Part shown: piece by piece, positions 35,835-45,085 of the stretch | Numbering within the stretch: the first letter of the stretch is position 1 | How the letters are laid out: each line of letters opens with the position of its first letter | Assembly: GCF_033898505.1 (NCBI RefSeq) | Contig: NZ_JAXAFK010000001.1 | Coordinates: 124,001-188,000 of the forward strand | Direction of reading: 5' to 3' | Length of the DNA stretch: 64,000 nucleotides | From: Pectobacterium carotovorum | GTDB taxonomy: Bacteria; Pseudomonadota; Gammaproteobacteria; Enterobacterales; Enterobacteriaceae | The notes under the pieces: generated by a model | Told to the model about the DNA's origin: nothing | Seen by the model: the letters and a program-made list of their open reading frames with translations, nothing else | Databases searched by the model: none | Translations under genes and position numbers: made by a program

Positions 35835-36551
35835 TCAGTGTGCCGTTTTCTCTTTTTTACTGCGCAGCAGGTTCAGTGCCTCGACGGACATCGAGAAGAA
35901 CATGGCGAAGTAGATGTAGCCTTTCGGTACGTGAACGTCGAAGCTTTCCAGAATCAGGGTGAACCCGACTAGGATCAGGAACGACAAGGCCAGCATTTTG
36001 ACGGACGGATGGCGTTCGACAAACTCGCCGATAGGGCGCGCGGAGAACATCATCACACCAACGGCGATAACGACGGCAGCCATCATAATAAACAGATGGT
36101 CAGACAGACCAACGGCGGTGATCACCGAGTCCAGGCTGAAGATAATATCCAGCAGCATGATCTGCACAATCGCGCCAAAGAAAGAGTACACCTTGGAAGT
36201 ATGGTCTTCTGAACCGCCTTCGACGGTTTCGTGAATTTCCTTGCTCGACTTCCAGATCAGGAAGAGCCCCCCGAAGAACAGAATCAGGTCACGCGTGGAA
36301 ATTTCGTTGTCGAATGCGGTAAACAGCGGGTCAGTCAGACGCATGACCCAGGCAATAGACGCGAGCAGCCCCAAACGCATCAACATCGCCCCCATCAGCC
36401 CGATGCGGCGTGCTTTGTTTTGTTGGGCTTTAGGCAGTTTGGCGACAACCAGAGACAGGAAAATAATGTTATCGATCCCAAGAACGATTTCCAGAATAGT
36501 CAGCGTTCCCAATGCCAACCATGCGTTCGGATCAACAATCCAATCAAACAT
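35835..36551 (-). CDS. ygdQ: TerC-family membrane protein YgdQ
   Basis: A 238-residue inner-membrane protein with about seven spans. The TerC-type acidic motifs are EIVLGIDNIIFLS near residue 21 and DIIFSLDSVITAVG in the second half, which may bind a metal. TerC relatives act in metal export and tellurite resistance; for YgdQ itself the role is not established. Position next to mutH is as in E. coli. Confidence 0.93.
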   Translation of the reverse strand: MFDWIVDPNAWLALGTLTILEIVLGIDNIIFLSLVVAKLPKAQQNKARRIGLMGAMLMRLGLLASIAWVMRLTDPLFTAFDNEISTRDLILFFGGLFLIWKSSKEIHETVEGGSEDHTSKVYSFFGAIVQIMLLDIIFSLDSVITAVGLSDHLFIMMAAVVIAVGVMMFSARPIGEFVERHPSVKMLALSFLILVGFTLILESFDVHVPKGYIYFAMFFSMSVEALNLLRSKKEKTAH

Positions 36552-36788
36552 TATATCAATACACCTTAAACGAAACGTAAACGATATTATACTCTGCCAG
36601 CTCGGTGCGTAGGCAAGCGAAAGTGTGATGTCGTAAAGATATACCCGTCATACTTCGCATGTGCTCCATGTGCTGGCGTCCCTTTTACTCTGGGTCGGCG
36701 TCAGGTTTTTCCCAGGTCATATTCCCTTGTCGCAATAAAACCAGTGTACGACGAAGTATCGTACTGATGAAGCATAGCCTAATGACGC

Positions 36789-37484
36789 TCAGTTGCTGAG
36801 CTGCATAAAGTGGCGGGCCAGCAGCGGCGCGGTAAAGGTTTTTTTCAGGTAGAACCCGCGTGGTAAGGTCAGAATCGGCTGGCCAAATTCGCCAATAGCT
36901 TCTGTTAGAGCCCGGCTATTTGCCGCTTTGGGGCGTAGCTGTAACACTTCGCCATGTCGGGCGGTGATGCTTTCTACCTGACCAAGCACGATCAGATCCA
37001 TCAACTCTTCCCAATCGCAGCGCAGCTGTTCCTCTTCTTCTTCGCTGGGACTCCAGATCAGCGGCGTGCCAATACGGCGTTCCCCCAGCGGAATGTGTCG
37101 CGATCCTTCTACCGGAATCCACAGTACCCGCGCGAGTTTGTGTCGTACGTGGCTGCTTTCCCACGTGACGCCACTGTTGCCTGTTAACGGCGCGACGCAG
37201 ACGAAGGTGGTTTCCAGCGGTTTACCCTGTTCATCAATCGGAATGGTTTTTAGCTCAACGCCGATGTCGGGGAAATCCTGCTCGGGCTTACTGCCTGCGC
37301 TTGCCCCCAGAAAACGCTCCAGCAAGACGCCAATCCAGCCTTTGTCGCGTTTCAGGTTAGCGGGAAGGGGGAGGCGAGCGATGTCCGCTAATTCCGCGAG
37401 ATTATAACCCGCGAGGGATTGCGCGCGTTCCAGCAAGGCTTGCTCATGTGGCGGCGCAGTCGTGTGAACTGTGGGTGAATTCAT
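36789..37484 (-). CDS. mutH: DNA mismatch repair endonuclease MutH
   Basis: Nicks the unmethylated strand at hemimethylated GATC during MutS/MutL repair. From ATG 37484 the protein has 231 residues (229 in E. coli), with the catalytic Asp70, Glu77 and Lys79 in [12 protein letters not shown]. The frame opens 59 codons further up, over non-homologous sequence. MutH presence implies Dam methylation in the host. It is divergent from rppH across the DARS2-like region. Confidence 0.97.
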
Positions 37485-37682
37485 AGCGTATAGTTCGATA
37501 TTTTTCCGCTCAAAAAAAATACAATAGGTAGAGAATACCCATGCACAGCCTGCAAGACTGTGGAGAAAAACAATAATAGCATGATTCATAGCGCTTTTTT
37601 TTAGTGTGATGGCGATCGCTGTACATCGCTTTGCAAACTGTGCACGTATAGCCACCGACAATAAACAGGATCTTACACTAGG

Positions 37683-37810
37683 TTATCCACAGATTTCTTG
37701 GATAACCCACATAAACATGAATTACTGGTTCGATTTACAGCCTTGACTCGCGGCCTTTTTGCTGTTTTTGCCTATTTATTGCCTGACTTCGGGGCATTCC
37801 CTGTGGATAA
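37683..37810. promoter_or_regulatory. DARS2-like DnaA-box cluster
   Basis: Within 29 bp lie three DnaA boxes: a perfect TTATCCACA (37683-37691, plus), TTATCCAAG (37697-37705, minus) and TAACCCACA (37703-37711, plus). A second perfect box lies at 37802-37810 (minus). In E. coli the intergenic region of mutH and rppH (ygdP) holds DARS2, which regenerates ATP-DnaA (Fujimitsu, Senriuchi and Katayama 2009). Position and box layout agree. The rest of the 700-bp gap is AT-rich with no gene. Confidence 0.75.
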
Positions 37811-38180
37811 AATCGGCATAGTGCGATCTTTCGCCAATCTTGCATTGTATGCCATTTGAACAGGAATCAGGGGTTCGCCATTGCCAGTAAAACGGTTTGT
37901 AATTTAATGAATAGAAAGCACTATTTTTTAATTTACTGTAATATTTTTTCCGCATGAAAAATGAGTTTTACTCACTTTTTCATGGGTTCTGCACAAAGAT
38001 GTCCACAGAAAAAGTGAATAAACTGCGAATTCCGGTCTTCACATGTTTATAACTTTGATCTTATCTGTGGGTTATCTTAATTTTATTAGTATCACATGCT
38101 TTCTAAGCAGTGGTTTACCGCCTGACGGGAGTGTGAAACAATCAGGTCATCTTTGCATTGATGTTTATCGAGGTAGTCCG

Positions 38181-38714
38181 GTGATCGATGATGATGGCTA
38201 CCGCCCAAACGTTGGTATTGTAATTTGTAATCGGCAGGGGCAGGTGATGTGGGCCCGGCGCTATGGTCAGCACTCCTGGCAGTTTCCGCAGGGGGGGATT
38301 AACCCCGGTGAAAGTGCTGAGCAGGCGATGTACCGCGAACTGTTTGAAGAAGTCGGGTTAAGAAAAAAGGATGTGCGCGTGTTGGCATCTACCCGTAACT
38401 GGTTACGCTATAAATTACCAAAGCGTTTGGTGCGTTGGGATACAAAACCGGTCTGTATCGGCCAAAAGCAGAAATGGTTTTTGCTACAGTTGATGTGTAA
38501 TGAGTCGGATATCAATATGCAGAGCAGCGGCACGCCGGAATTTGATGGCTGGCGCTGGGTGAGTTACTGGTATCCGGTACGTCAGGTCGTCTCTTTTAAG
38601 CGAGATGTGTATCGTCGCGTGATGAAGGAATTTATCAACCCGGTGATACTGCTTCAGGAGAGTGTTGCGGCTCGGATGACAACCCCATCCGGTCCTCGGC
38701 GAAAAAGAGGGTAA
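38181..38714 (+). CDS. rppH: RNA pyrophosphohydrolase (Nudix)
   Basis: Removes pyrophosphate from the 5' end of mRNAs and so starts RNase E-dependent decay. The Nudix box runs from GGINPGES to RELFEEVGL with all conserved Glu and Gly. The start is the GTG at 38181 ([12 protein letters not shown]), after GAGGTAG; E. coli begins at the same residue. An in-frame ATG far upstream (38043) covers non-homologous sequence. 177 residues. ptsP follows after 12 bp. Confidence 0.96.
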   Translation: MIDDDGYRPNVGIVICNRQGQVMWARRYGQHSWQFPQGGINPGESAEQAMYRELFEEVGLRKKDVRVLASTRNWLRYKLPKRLVRWDTKPVCIGQKQKWFLLQLMCNESDINMQSSGTPEFDGWRWVSYWYPVRQVVSFKRDVYRRVMKEFINPVILLQESVAARMTTPSGPRRKRG

Positions 38715-38726
38715 TTCAGGCACATT

Positions 38727-40973
38727 ATGCTCACGCGCTTGCGAGAAATTGTCGAAAACGTTGCGGCAACGGCCCGCCTTAGTGATGCGCTGGACATTCT
38801 GGTCAATGAGACCTGTCAGGCTATGGACACGGAAGTCTGTTCCATTTATCTGGCCGATCACGATCGCCAATGCTATTACCTGATGGCGACGCGTGGGTTG
38901 AAAAAACCGCGCGGTCGCACGGTTACGCTGGCGTTTGGGCAAGGTATTGTTGGGCTGGTCGGGCAACGTGCCGAGCCTATCAATCTGGCCGATGCGCGCG
39001 CCCATCCTAGTTTCAAATATATTCCCGCCGTGAAAGAGCAGCATTTCCGCTCTTTTCTTGGCGTTCCCATTATCCACCGTCGCCACCTGCTGGGTGTACT
39101 GGTGGTGCAGCAGCGTGAACATCGTCAGTTTGATAAAAACGAAGAATCGTTCATGGTGACGCTCGCCACGCAGATGGCCGCCATTCTTTCCCTTTCGCAG
39201 ATCAAAACGCTCTTCGGTCAATACCGTCAGACGCGCGTTAAAGCGCTGGTGGCCGCCCCCGGTGTGGCGATCGCCCCCGGCTGGCAGGATTGTACCCAAC
39301 CTTCTCTGGAGCAGGTGTTCCCCGCGTCGAGTCTGGACAGCGAGCGTGAGCGATCCCGTTTAACGCAGGCGTTGGAAGAGGCAACGGCGGAATTCCGCCG
39401 CTTCAGCAAGCGGTTTAGCGCCAGTGCGCAGAAAGAGAGCGCGGCGATTTTCGATTTGTACTCGCACTTGCTGAATGATGCGCGACTCAAGCGTGAACTC
39501 TTTCAGGAGGTGGATGCGGGCAATGCCGCCGAGTGGGCAGTGAAGCTGGTGATCGAACGTTTTGCTGCGCAGTTCACCAATTTGCAGGATACCTACTTGC
39601 GTGAACGTGCGGGCGATCTGCGCGCGTTGGGGCAACGACTGCTGTTTCACCTTGATGATAACGCGCAAATCATGGGGCAATGGCCTGAGCGCTTTATCCT
39701 CGTGGCGGACGAATTAACGGCGACGCTGTTGGCGGAGCTGCCGCCAGAGCGGCTGGCAGGCGTTGTCGTGTATGACGGTGCGGCCAATTCGCATGCGGCG
39801 ATTCTCGTACGTGCGATGGGGATTCCGACGCTGGTGGGGGCGGATATTCAGCCTGATTTGCTGCATCAGCGCCTACTGATTATCGATGGCTATCGCGGTG
39901 AGCTGTTGGTCGATCCTGAACCCGTGCTGGTACAGGAATATCAGCGTCTGCTGACGGAAGAAAACGAGCTGACCCGTCTGGCTGAAGGCGAAATGGAACA
40001 GCCTGCCGTACTGAAAAGCGGCGAGCGCATTCAGGTCATGTTGAATGCAGGGTTAAGCGCCGAACACGAAAAACGTTTTATCAATCAGGTTGATGGTGTT
40101 GGTCTGTACCGTACGGAAATTCCTTTTATGCTGCAAAGTGGTTTTCCGTCCGAAGATGAGCAGATGGCGCAATATCAAAGCATGTTGCAGCTTTACCCTA
40201 CGCGCACGGTGATGCTGCGCACGCTGGATATCGGCGCAGATAAGCCGCTACCTTATCTGCCGATTAGCGAAGAGAATCCGTGTCTTGGCTGGCGCGGTAT
40301 TCGGATTACGCTCGATCAGCCTGAAATCTTTCTGATTCAGGTGCGCGCCATGCTGCGGGCTAACGCGCACAGTGGCAATCTCAGTATTTTGTTGCCGATG
40401 ATCAGCAGTCTGGATGAAATCAGTGAAGCGCGTCGCCTGATCGATCAGGCGGCGGGCGAGGTCGAAGAATTACTGGGCTTCCCACAGCCCAAACCGCGGA
40501 TCGGCATCATGATCGAAGTGCCGTCGATGCTGTTCCTGCTCCCTCATCTGGCTTCCCGCATTGATTTTGTTTCGGTTGGCACCAACGATCTGACGCAGTA
40601 CCTGCTGGCGGTAGACCGTAATAACGCTCACGTCGCATCGCTCTATGACAGTCTGCATCCTTCCATGTTGCAGGCGTTGAATATGATCGCCGTTGAGTGC
40701 GAGCGGCATAACATTCCGCTTTCCGTGTGCGGTGAAATGGCGGGAGAAGCGCTTGGCGCACTGTTGCTGACCGGTCTGGGCTATCGCTCGCTCAGTATGA
40801 ACGGGCGAAGCGTGGCGCGAATTAAATATCTGCTGCGTCAAATTACGCTGGCTGAGTCGCAGGCGTTAGTACAGCAATTGCTGGGCGCGCAAAGCGCGGC
40901 GGAAGTCAGGCAGTGGGCGGCAATCTTCATGGAAGAGCGCGGGCTGGGCGGCTTGATTCGCGGCGGGCGCTAG
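38727..40973 (+). CDS. ptsP: Phosphoenolpyruvate-protein phosphotransferase PtsP (EI-Ntr)
   Basis: First enzyme of the nitrogen PTS: it takes phosphate from PEP and passes it to NPr. An N-terminal GAF domain (about residues 10-150) precedes the enzyme I part. The phospho-His lies in GAANSHAAIL, and the PEP-binding domain carries GLYRTEIPFM, LDIGADKPLP and the Cys in LSVCGEMAGE. The 748 residues equal E. coli PtsP. Follows rppH closely and is probably co-transcribed. Confidence 0.97.
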   Translation: MLTRLREIVENVAATARLSDALDILVNETCQAMDTEVCSIYLADHDRQCYYLMATRGLKKPRGRTVTLAFGQGIVGLVGQRAEPINLADARAHPSFKYIPAVKEQHFRSFLGVPIIHRRHLLGVLVVQQREHRQFDKNEESFMVTLATQMAAILSLSQIKTLFGQYRQTRVKALVAAPGVAIAPGWQDCTQPSLEQVFPASSLDSERERSRLTQALEEATAEFRRFSKRFSASAQKESAAIFDLYSHLLNDARLKRELFQEVDAGNAAEWAVKLVIERFAAQFTNLQDTYLRERAGDLRALGQRLLFHLDDNAQIMGQWPERFILVADELTATLLAELPPERLAGVVVYDGAANSHAAILVRAMGIPTLVGADIQPDLLHQRLLIIDGYRGELLVDPEPVLVQEYQRLLTEENELTRLAEGEMEQPAVLKSGERIQVMLNAGLSAEHEKRFINQVDGVGLYRTEIPFMLQSGFPSEDEQMAQYQSMLQLYPTRTVMLRTLDIGADKPLPYLPISEENPCLGWRGIRITLDQPEIFLIQVRAMLRANAHSGNLSILLPMISSLDEISEARRLIDQAAGEVEELLGFPQPKPRIGIMIEVPSMLFLLPHLASRIDFVSVGTNDLTQYLLAVDRNNAHVASLYDSLHPSMLQALNMIAVECERHNIPLSVCGEMAGEALGALLLTGLGYRSLSMNGRSVARIKYLLRQITLAESQALVQQLLGAQSAAEVRQWAAIFMEERGLGGLIRGGR

Positions 40974-41196
40974 TCTGTAGCGATGTGATATTGACGGAAA
41001 CATTGAGATTTAATTGCGAGTAAATGTTTAACAACGACTCAATGTTTTACAGAACTTTTCCCCGATGCAAGCAACGAGCGCGGGTGCGTATGCTATGATT
41101 CGCCACCGCGGTTCGCAGGAACGGATTCATTCTCCTGCCTTTTGCCTATCAATGACGATCCCGAAAGCAGGGATAACACAATAAAATATGTGGTGA

Positions 41197-42066
41197 ATGA
41201 TGACGACAAGCTATCTGGCGTTTCCTCAGTTTGATCCAGTGATTTTCTCAATTGGCCCGTTGGCGCTGCACTGGTATGGGCTGATGTATCTGGTGGGTTT
41301 TGTATTTGCCATGTGGTTAGCGGTGCGTCGGGCAAATAAACCGGGTAGCGGTTGGACCAAAGATGAAGTTGAAAACCTGCTGTATATGGGGTTCCTTGGG
41401 GTCTTCGTCGGCGGGCGTTTGGGCTACGTTCTGTTTTATGCCTTCCCGTCATTTCTTGAAAATCCGCTCTATCTTTTCAAAGTCTGGGATGGCGGTATGT
41501 CGTTCCACGGCGGCTTAATGGGCGTGATCTGCGTTATGCTGTGGTTCGCTCATCGAACCAAACGCCATTTCTTCCAGGTCGCTGATTTTATTGCCCCTCT
41601 GATTCCTTTTGGGCTGGGAGCTGGCCGTCTGGGCAACTTCATCAACGGCGAACTGTGGGGACGCGTGACGACGGATACCCCGTGGGCCATGCTGTTTCCA
41701 GGCTCGCGCAGCGAAGATATGATGCTGGCCGTCAGCAACCCGCAGTGGCAGGCGATTTTCAACCAGTACGGTATGCTGCCGCGTCATCCTTCCCAGCTGT
41801 ATCAAATGATGCTGGAAGGTGTGGCACTGTTTATTATTCTGAATCTCTTTATTCGTAAATCTCGGCCGATGGGCAGCGTCTCGGGGCTGTTCCTGATCGG
41901 TTACGGCACGTTCCGTATTATCACCGAATTCTTCCGCCAGCCGGATGCGCAGTTGGGTCTGTTTGGCGACCTGTTCAGCATGGGGCAAATCCTGTCGCTG
42001 CCGATGGTGATCGCCGGTATTCTGATGATGGTCTGGGCCTATCGCCGTCAGCCTGCACAGCAATAA
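41197..42066 (+). CDS. lgt: Prolipoprotein diacylglyceryl transferase
   Basis: Inner-membrane enzyme transferring a diacylglyceryl group to the lipobox Cys of prolipoproteins, the first step of lipoprotein maturation. The Lgt signature [14 protein letters not shown] and the HGG motif in MSFHGGLMG are present, with about seven spans in 289 residues. It acts on lipoproteins such as MltC, MltA and YgdR coded in this window. thyA follows after 35 bp. Confidence 0.97.
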   Translation: MMTTSYLAFPQFDPVIFSIGPLALHWYGLMYLVGFVFAMWLAVRRANKPGSGWTKDEVENLLYMGFLGVFVGGRLGYVLFYAFPSFLENPLYLFKVWDGGMSFHGGLMGVICVMLWFAHRTKRHFFQVADFIAPLIPFGLGAGRLGNFINGELWGRVTTDTPWAMLFPGSRSEDMMLAVSNPQWQAIFNQYGMLPRHPSQLYQMMLEGVALFIILNLFIRKSRPMGSVSGLFLIGYGTFRIITEFFRQPDAQLGLFGDLFSMGQILSLPMVIAGILMMVWAYRRQPAQQ

Positions 42067-42101
42067 TCCGCCGTCCTTTTTTAATTTTGTGGTGAGGTAG
42101 T

Positions 42102-42896
42102 ATGAAACAGTATCTGGATCTGATGAAAAAAGTGCTTGAAGAGGGCACGCCGAAAGCCGACCGTACCGGCACGGGCACGCGTTCCATTTTCGGCCATCAG
42201 ATGCGTTTCAACTTGCAGGACGGGTTTCCGCTGGTTACCACCAAAAAATGCCACCTGCGTTCGATTATCCATGAACTGCTCTGGTTCCTGAACGGCGATA
42301 CCAATGTTGCTTATCTGCATGAAAACAAAGTCAGTATTTGGGACGAATGGGCAGATGAGAACGGCGATTTGGGGCCGGTTTACGGCAAGCAGTGGCGTTC
42401 GTGGGGAGCCGCAGATGGCCGCCAGATCGACCAGTTGAGGAATGTTTTGACCCAACTGAGACAGGATCCAGATTCCCGCCGCATTATCGTGTCTGCCTGG
42501 AACGTGGGTGAATTGGACAAAATGGCGCTGGCACCGTGCCACGCGTTTTTCCAGTTCTACGTGGCGGATGGCAAACTCTCTTGCCAGCTTTATCAGCGCT
42601 CATGTGATATCTTCCTCGGCCTGCCGTTCAACATCGCCAGCTATGCGCTGCTGGTGCACATGGTGGCACAGCAGTGCGATCTGGATGTGGGGGATTTCGT
42701 CTGGACCGGCGGCGACACGCATCTGTACAACAACCATCTGGAACAGACTCACTTACAGCTGAGCCGTGAACCGCGCGCGCTGCCTAAGCTGGTGATTAAG
42801 CGCCGCCCGGATACGCTGTTCGACTACCGCTTCGAGGACTTTGAAATCGAGGGATACGATCCGCATCCCGCCATCAAAGCGCCTGTTGCGATCTAA
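42102..42896 (+). CDS. thyA: Thymidylate synthase
   Basis: Makes dTMP from dUMP with methylene-tetrahydrofolate. The catalytic Cys146 in [10 protein letters not shown], the Arg pair in [11 protein letters not shown] and the [18 protein letters not shown] motif are all present. Length 264, same as E. coli. Downstream of lgt, in the same unit. Confidence 0.98.
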   Translation: MKQYLDLMKKVLEEGTPKADRTGTGTRSIFGHQMRFNLQDGFPLVTTKKCHLRSIIHELLWFLNGDTNVAYLHENKVSIWDEWADENGDLGPVYGKQWRSWGAADGRQIDQLRNVLTQLRQDPDSRRIIVSAWNVGELDKMALAPCHAFFQFYVADGKLSCQLYQRSCDIFLGLPFNIASYALLVHMVAQQCDLDVGDFVWTGGDTHLYNNHLEQTHLQLSREPRALPKLVIKRRPDTLFDYRFEDFEIEGYDPHPAIKAPVAI

Positions 42897-42915
42897 AACT
42901 TCCCCACATTTTTCA

Positions 42916-42939
42916 GGGCCGCATAATGCGGCCCTTTTT
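42916..42939 (+). terminator. Terminator of lgt-thyA
   Basis: GGGCCGCAT and ATGCGGCCC pair, followed by TTTTTG. Confidence 0.85.
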
Positions 42940-43071
42940 GTTTCCCTTGTTTTCCCCACCTCCCCGCACGTTTTTTCTGTTGTTACATCGTTGCAGTAAA
43001 ACATTGCGAACCGCTGCGTATAACACCGTTAACACGCTGTTTTTGCTGATAAGACTCACTATCCTGACGCC

Positions 43072-43575
43072 ATGAAAACAGGGAATCGACAACCGCGGGG
43101 GTTTACCTTGCTTGAATTATTAGTGGTACTGACGATCGTGGCGCTGATGGCGGGCAGCGGCCTGCATGGCTGGATTCAGTATCAGCAGGCAATTCGTCTG
43201 GAGCAGAGTGCGCAGCAACTGCTGGACTTTTTGAGCCGGGTTCAGGCGAATGCCTATTGGCATAACGAAACCCGCACCGCGAAGCTCATATCGCAGGGGG
43301 AGCTATGGTGCATGATAGCGGGCCAGAATGAAAAACAGGCAGAGGAGACGTGCCGTGAGAACCATCCGGGACAGTTCGTACGCCGCACGCAGGATGTTAT
43401 GCTGGCAAAGTTCACAAGCAACGTTTTTACGTTCTTTGGTTTGCGTAACGCGGCACAGGCCGGACACATCTCGCTGTCGAATTCTGCGGGTCAGCTACGC
43501 CTCATCATCTCGGTGAGGGGACGTATGCGTCTGTGCAGCGAATCGCAAGCTGTTCTGTCGATTCCCCTATGCTGA
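43072..43575 (+). CDS. ppdA: Prepilin-peptidase-dependent protein PpdA
   Basis: A 167-residue pseudopilin-like protein. The type IV prepilin signal RGFTLLELLVVLTIVALMAG lies at the N-terminus, with cleavage after Gly. The C-terminal part has three Cys. First of four overlapping genes ppdA-ppdB-ygdB-ppdC. Their role in enterobacteria is not well defined; surface pilus or secretion pseudopilus assembly is the family theme. Confidence 0.9.
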   Translation: MKTGNRQPRGFTLLELLVVLTIVALMAGSGLHGWIQYQQAIRLEQSAQQLLDFLSRVQANAYWHNETRTAKLISQGELWCMIAGQNEKQAEETCRENHPGQFVRRTQDVMLAKFTSNVFTFFGLRNAAQAGHISLSNSAGQLRLIISVRGRMRLCSESQAVLSIPLC

Positions 43576-44195
43576 CACAGAACGTGTTGAAACGAACAGA
43601 ATTGAGGCAACCAAGGCCGAGGTGTAAACAGCGCGGTTTCACTCTGCCGGAAATCCTGTTAGCGCTGAGCTTAGGCAGTCTGATTATGCTGTCGGCGGCG
43701 CAGCTATACCCTCTGTTGCGTGGTCAAAGTCAGGACAGCGCGCAGCTTTTCCGGCTGGAACAGTTGTTCAGTCAGGTCGCGATGGGGATTGAGAAAGATA
43801 TCCGTCGGGCTGGTTTTTGTGCGGGTGCCTGTCAGGGAAAGGCGATCAGCATGGGGAATTATCCGGGAGAGGCAGAAAACAGCTGTCTGAATGTTTCTTA
43901 CGATCTGAATCGGAATGGGGTTTGGGATGGTGGGGAACAACAGGATGCTGAATCTTTTGGCTATCGCCTGCGTGGTCGATCGTTGGAAATTCAGAGCGGG
44001 GCGCACAACTGTCAGGGAGACCGATGGGAAAAGCTGTTTGATCCGCAGGAAGTCGTACTTACGCTGTTCCGGTTACAGCGTTTGACTGCGCAAAATAATG
44101 TGGCGCTGTATGAATTGCAACTGGCGGGATACTGGGCGAAGCGCCCCGCCGTTAAGCAACATATTACCCGTCTGATATTGGGGCGTAACCAATGA
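43569..44195 (+). CDS. ppdB: Prepilin-peptidase-dependent protein PpdB
   Basis: A 208-residue pseudopilin-like protein with the prepilin signal RGFTLPEILLALSLGSLIML preceded by a basic leader. The Pro after GFTL is common in minor pilins. ATG 43569 overlaps the ppdA stop (ATGCTGA), which decides the start; the frame opens 12 codons earlier. Several Cys (CAGAC, SCLNVS) may form disulphides in the periplasm. Confidence 0.88.
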   Translation: MLTQNVLKRTELRQPRPRCKQRGFTLPEILLALSLGSLIMLSAAQLYPLLRGQSQDSAQLFRLEQLFSQVAMGIEKDIRRAGFCAGACQGKAISMGNYPGEAENSCLNVSYDLNRNGVWDGGEQQDAESFGYRLRGRSLEIQSGAHNCQGDRWEKLFDPQEVVLTLFRLQRLTAQNNVALYELQLAGYWAKRPAVKQHITRLILGRNQ

Positions 44196-44647
44196 AGAAA
44201 GGATTGCAAACGGGAAGCGGGACGCTGCCTATGGTGCTGCTGATCGCGGTTATCGGCCTGTTGTTGATGTCTGGTTTGCAACGTCAGCTTGATACTGCCA
44301 TTCAGGTGGGAAACGATGAACGACATTATCTGCGCGCGTTCAATCAGGCACTGTCCTCGCTGAACTGGGGAAGGGGGCTACGTTGGCGCGTACTAACAGA
44401 AAGCTGGCAATGTCAGCAGCTGTCGGCAGAACAGCTTGTGGTGTGCCTGCGTGCGGCCTCGGATGGTGAGCAAGGAGTACTGCGCGGTGAAGGGATACTC
44501 CCTGCTTCGGCACGACCGCTGAGGCTGTACCAGCGAGTGTCATTTTTGGCGCTGTCGTCGGGCCAGATTGCGATTCAACCCTTGGGTAACGGCTGGCTGG
44601 ATTTTTGCCCTGATAAGGATATGACACGCTGTGATGCAACGGAATAG
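44192..44647 (+). CDS. ygdB: YgdB family protein (DUF2509)
   Basis: A 151-residue protein with one N-terminal hydrophobic segment (LPMVLLIAVIGLLLMSG) after a short basic leader, pseudopilin-like but without a clear GFTLxE cleavage motif. Overlaps ppdB by 4 bp (ATGA). Position identifies it as ygdB; function unknown. Confidence 0.85.
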   Translation: MKKGLQTGSGTLPMVLLIAVIGLLLMSGLQRQLDTAIQVGNDERHYLRAFNQALSSLNWGRGLRWRVLTESWQCQQLSAEQLVVCLRAASDGEQGVLRGEGILPASARPLRLYQRVSFLALSSGQIAIQPLGNGWLDFCPDKDMTRCDATE

Positions 44648-45026
44648 CGCAGTGAACAAGGGAGTCGTGAGTCACCAATCCGGTTTTAGCCTGCCGGAGA
44701 CGCTGGTGGCGGCGCTGCTGTTTGCCGTGTCGCTGATGGGGTTGCTGCAATATCACCAGATCTTACAGCAGTCATTTCAGCACCAGTGGCAGCAGCGTCA
44801 GGCCTGGCGGTTTGCGATACAGCAGTTGGAGGCCTATGAAGCGGGTGTGCCATATCATCCGTTCGCTCTTGATAATGCGGCATCTCTTTCGAGTAAATAT
44901 TGGCAGTTTAGCGTGTCAGAGCAGTTACAGAGCCCAGAATGCCGTCAGGTAACGGCAAGAGTCATGACGCCACGCCGCTATCAGGCTACACTAAACCGTT
45001 GGTTTTGCCGATCGCCGGCTGTTTAG
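44634..45026 (+). CDS. ppdC: Prepilin-peptidase-dependent protein PpdC
   Basis: A 130-residue minor pseudopilin with signal SGFSLPETLVAALLFAVSLMG. Starts within the end of ygdB (a GTG at 44631 directly precedes the ATG). Contains a C-terminal pair of Cys. Last gene of the cluster; recC begins 60 bp later. Confidence 0.87.
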   Translation: MQRNSAVNKGVVSHQSGFSLPETLVAALLFAVSLMGLLQYHQILQQSFQHQWQQRQAWRFAIQQLEAYEAGVPYHPFALDNAASLSSKYWQFSVSEQLQSPECRQVTARVMTPRRYQATLNRWFCRSPAV

Positions 45027-45085
45027 TAGGCGTGCTTTGGTAAACTATGAATTGTAAATCGTAAGCAGCGGCAGCAGGAGCCAGA

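Noticed and set aside
36641..36760. Possible second copy of the palindromic repeat before mutH (ATACTTCG/CGAAGTAT 100 bp apart)
   Set aside because: Only the first bases resemble the repeat at 7885; the interior differs, so it is at best a decayed remnant.
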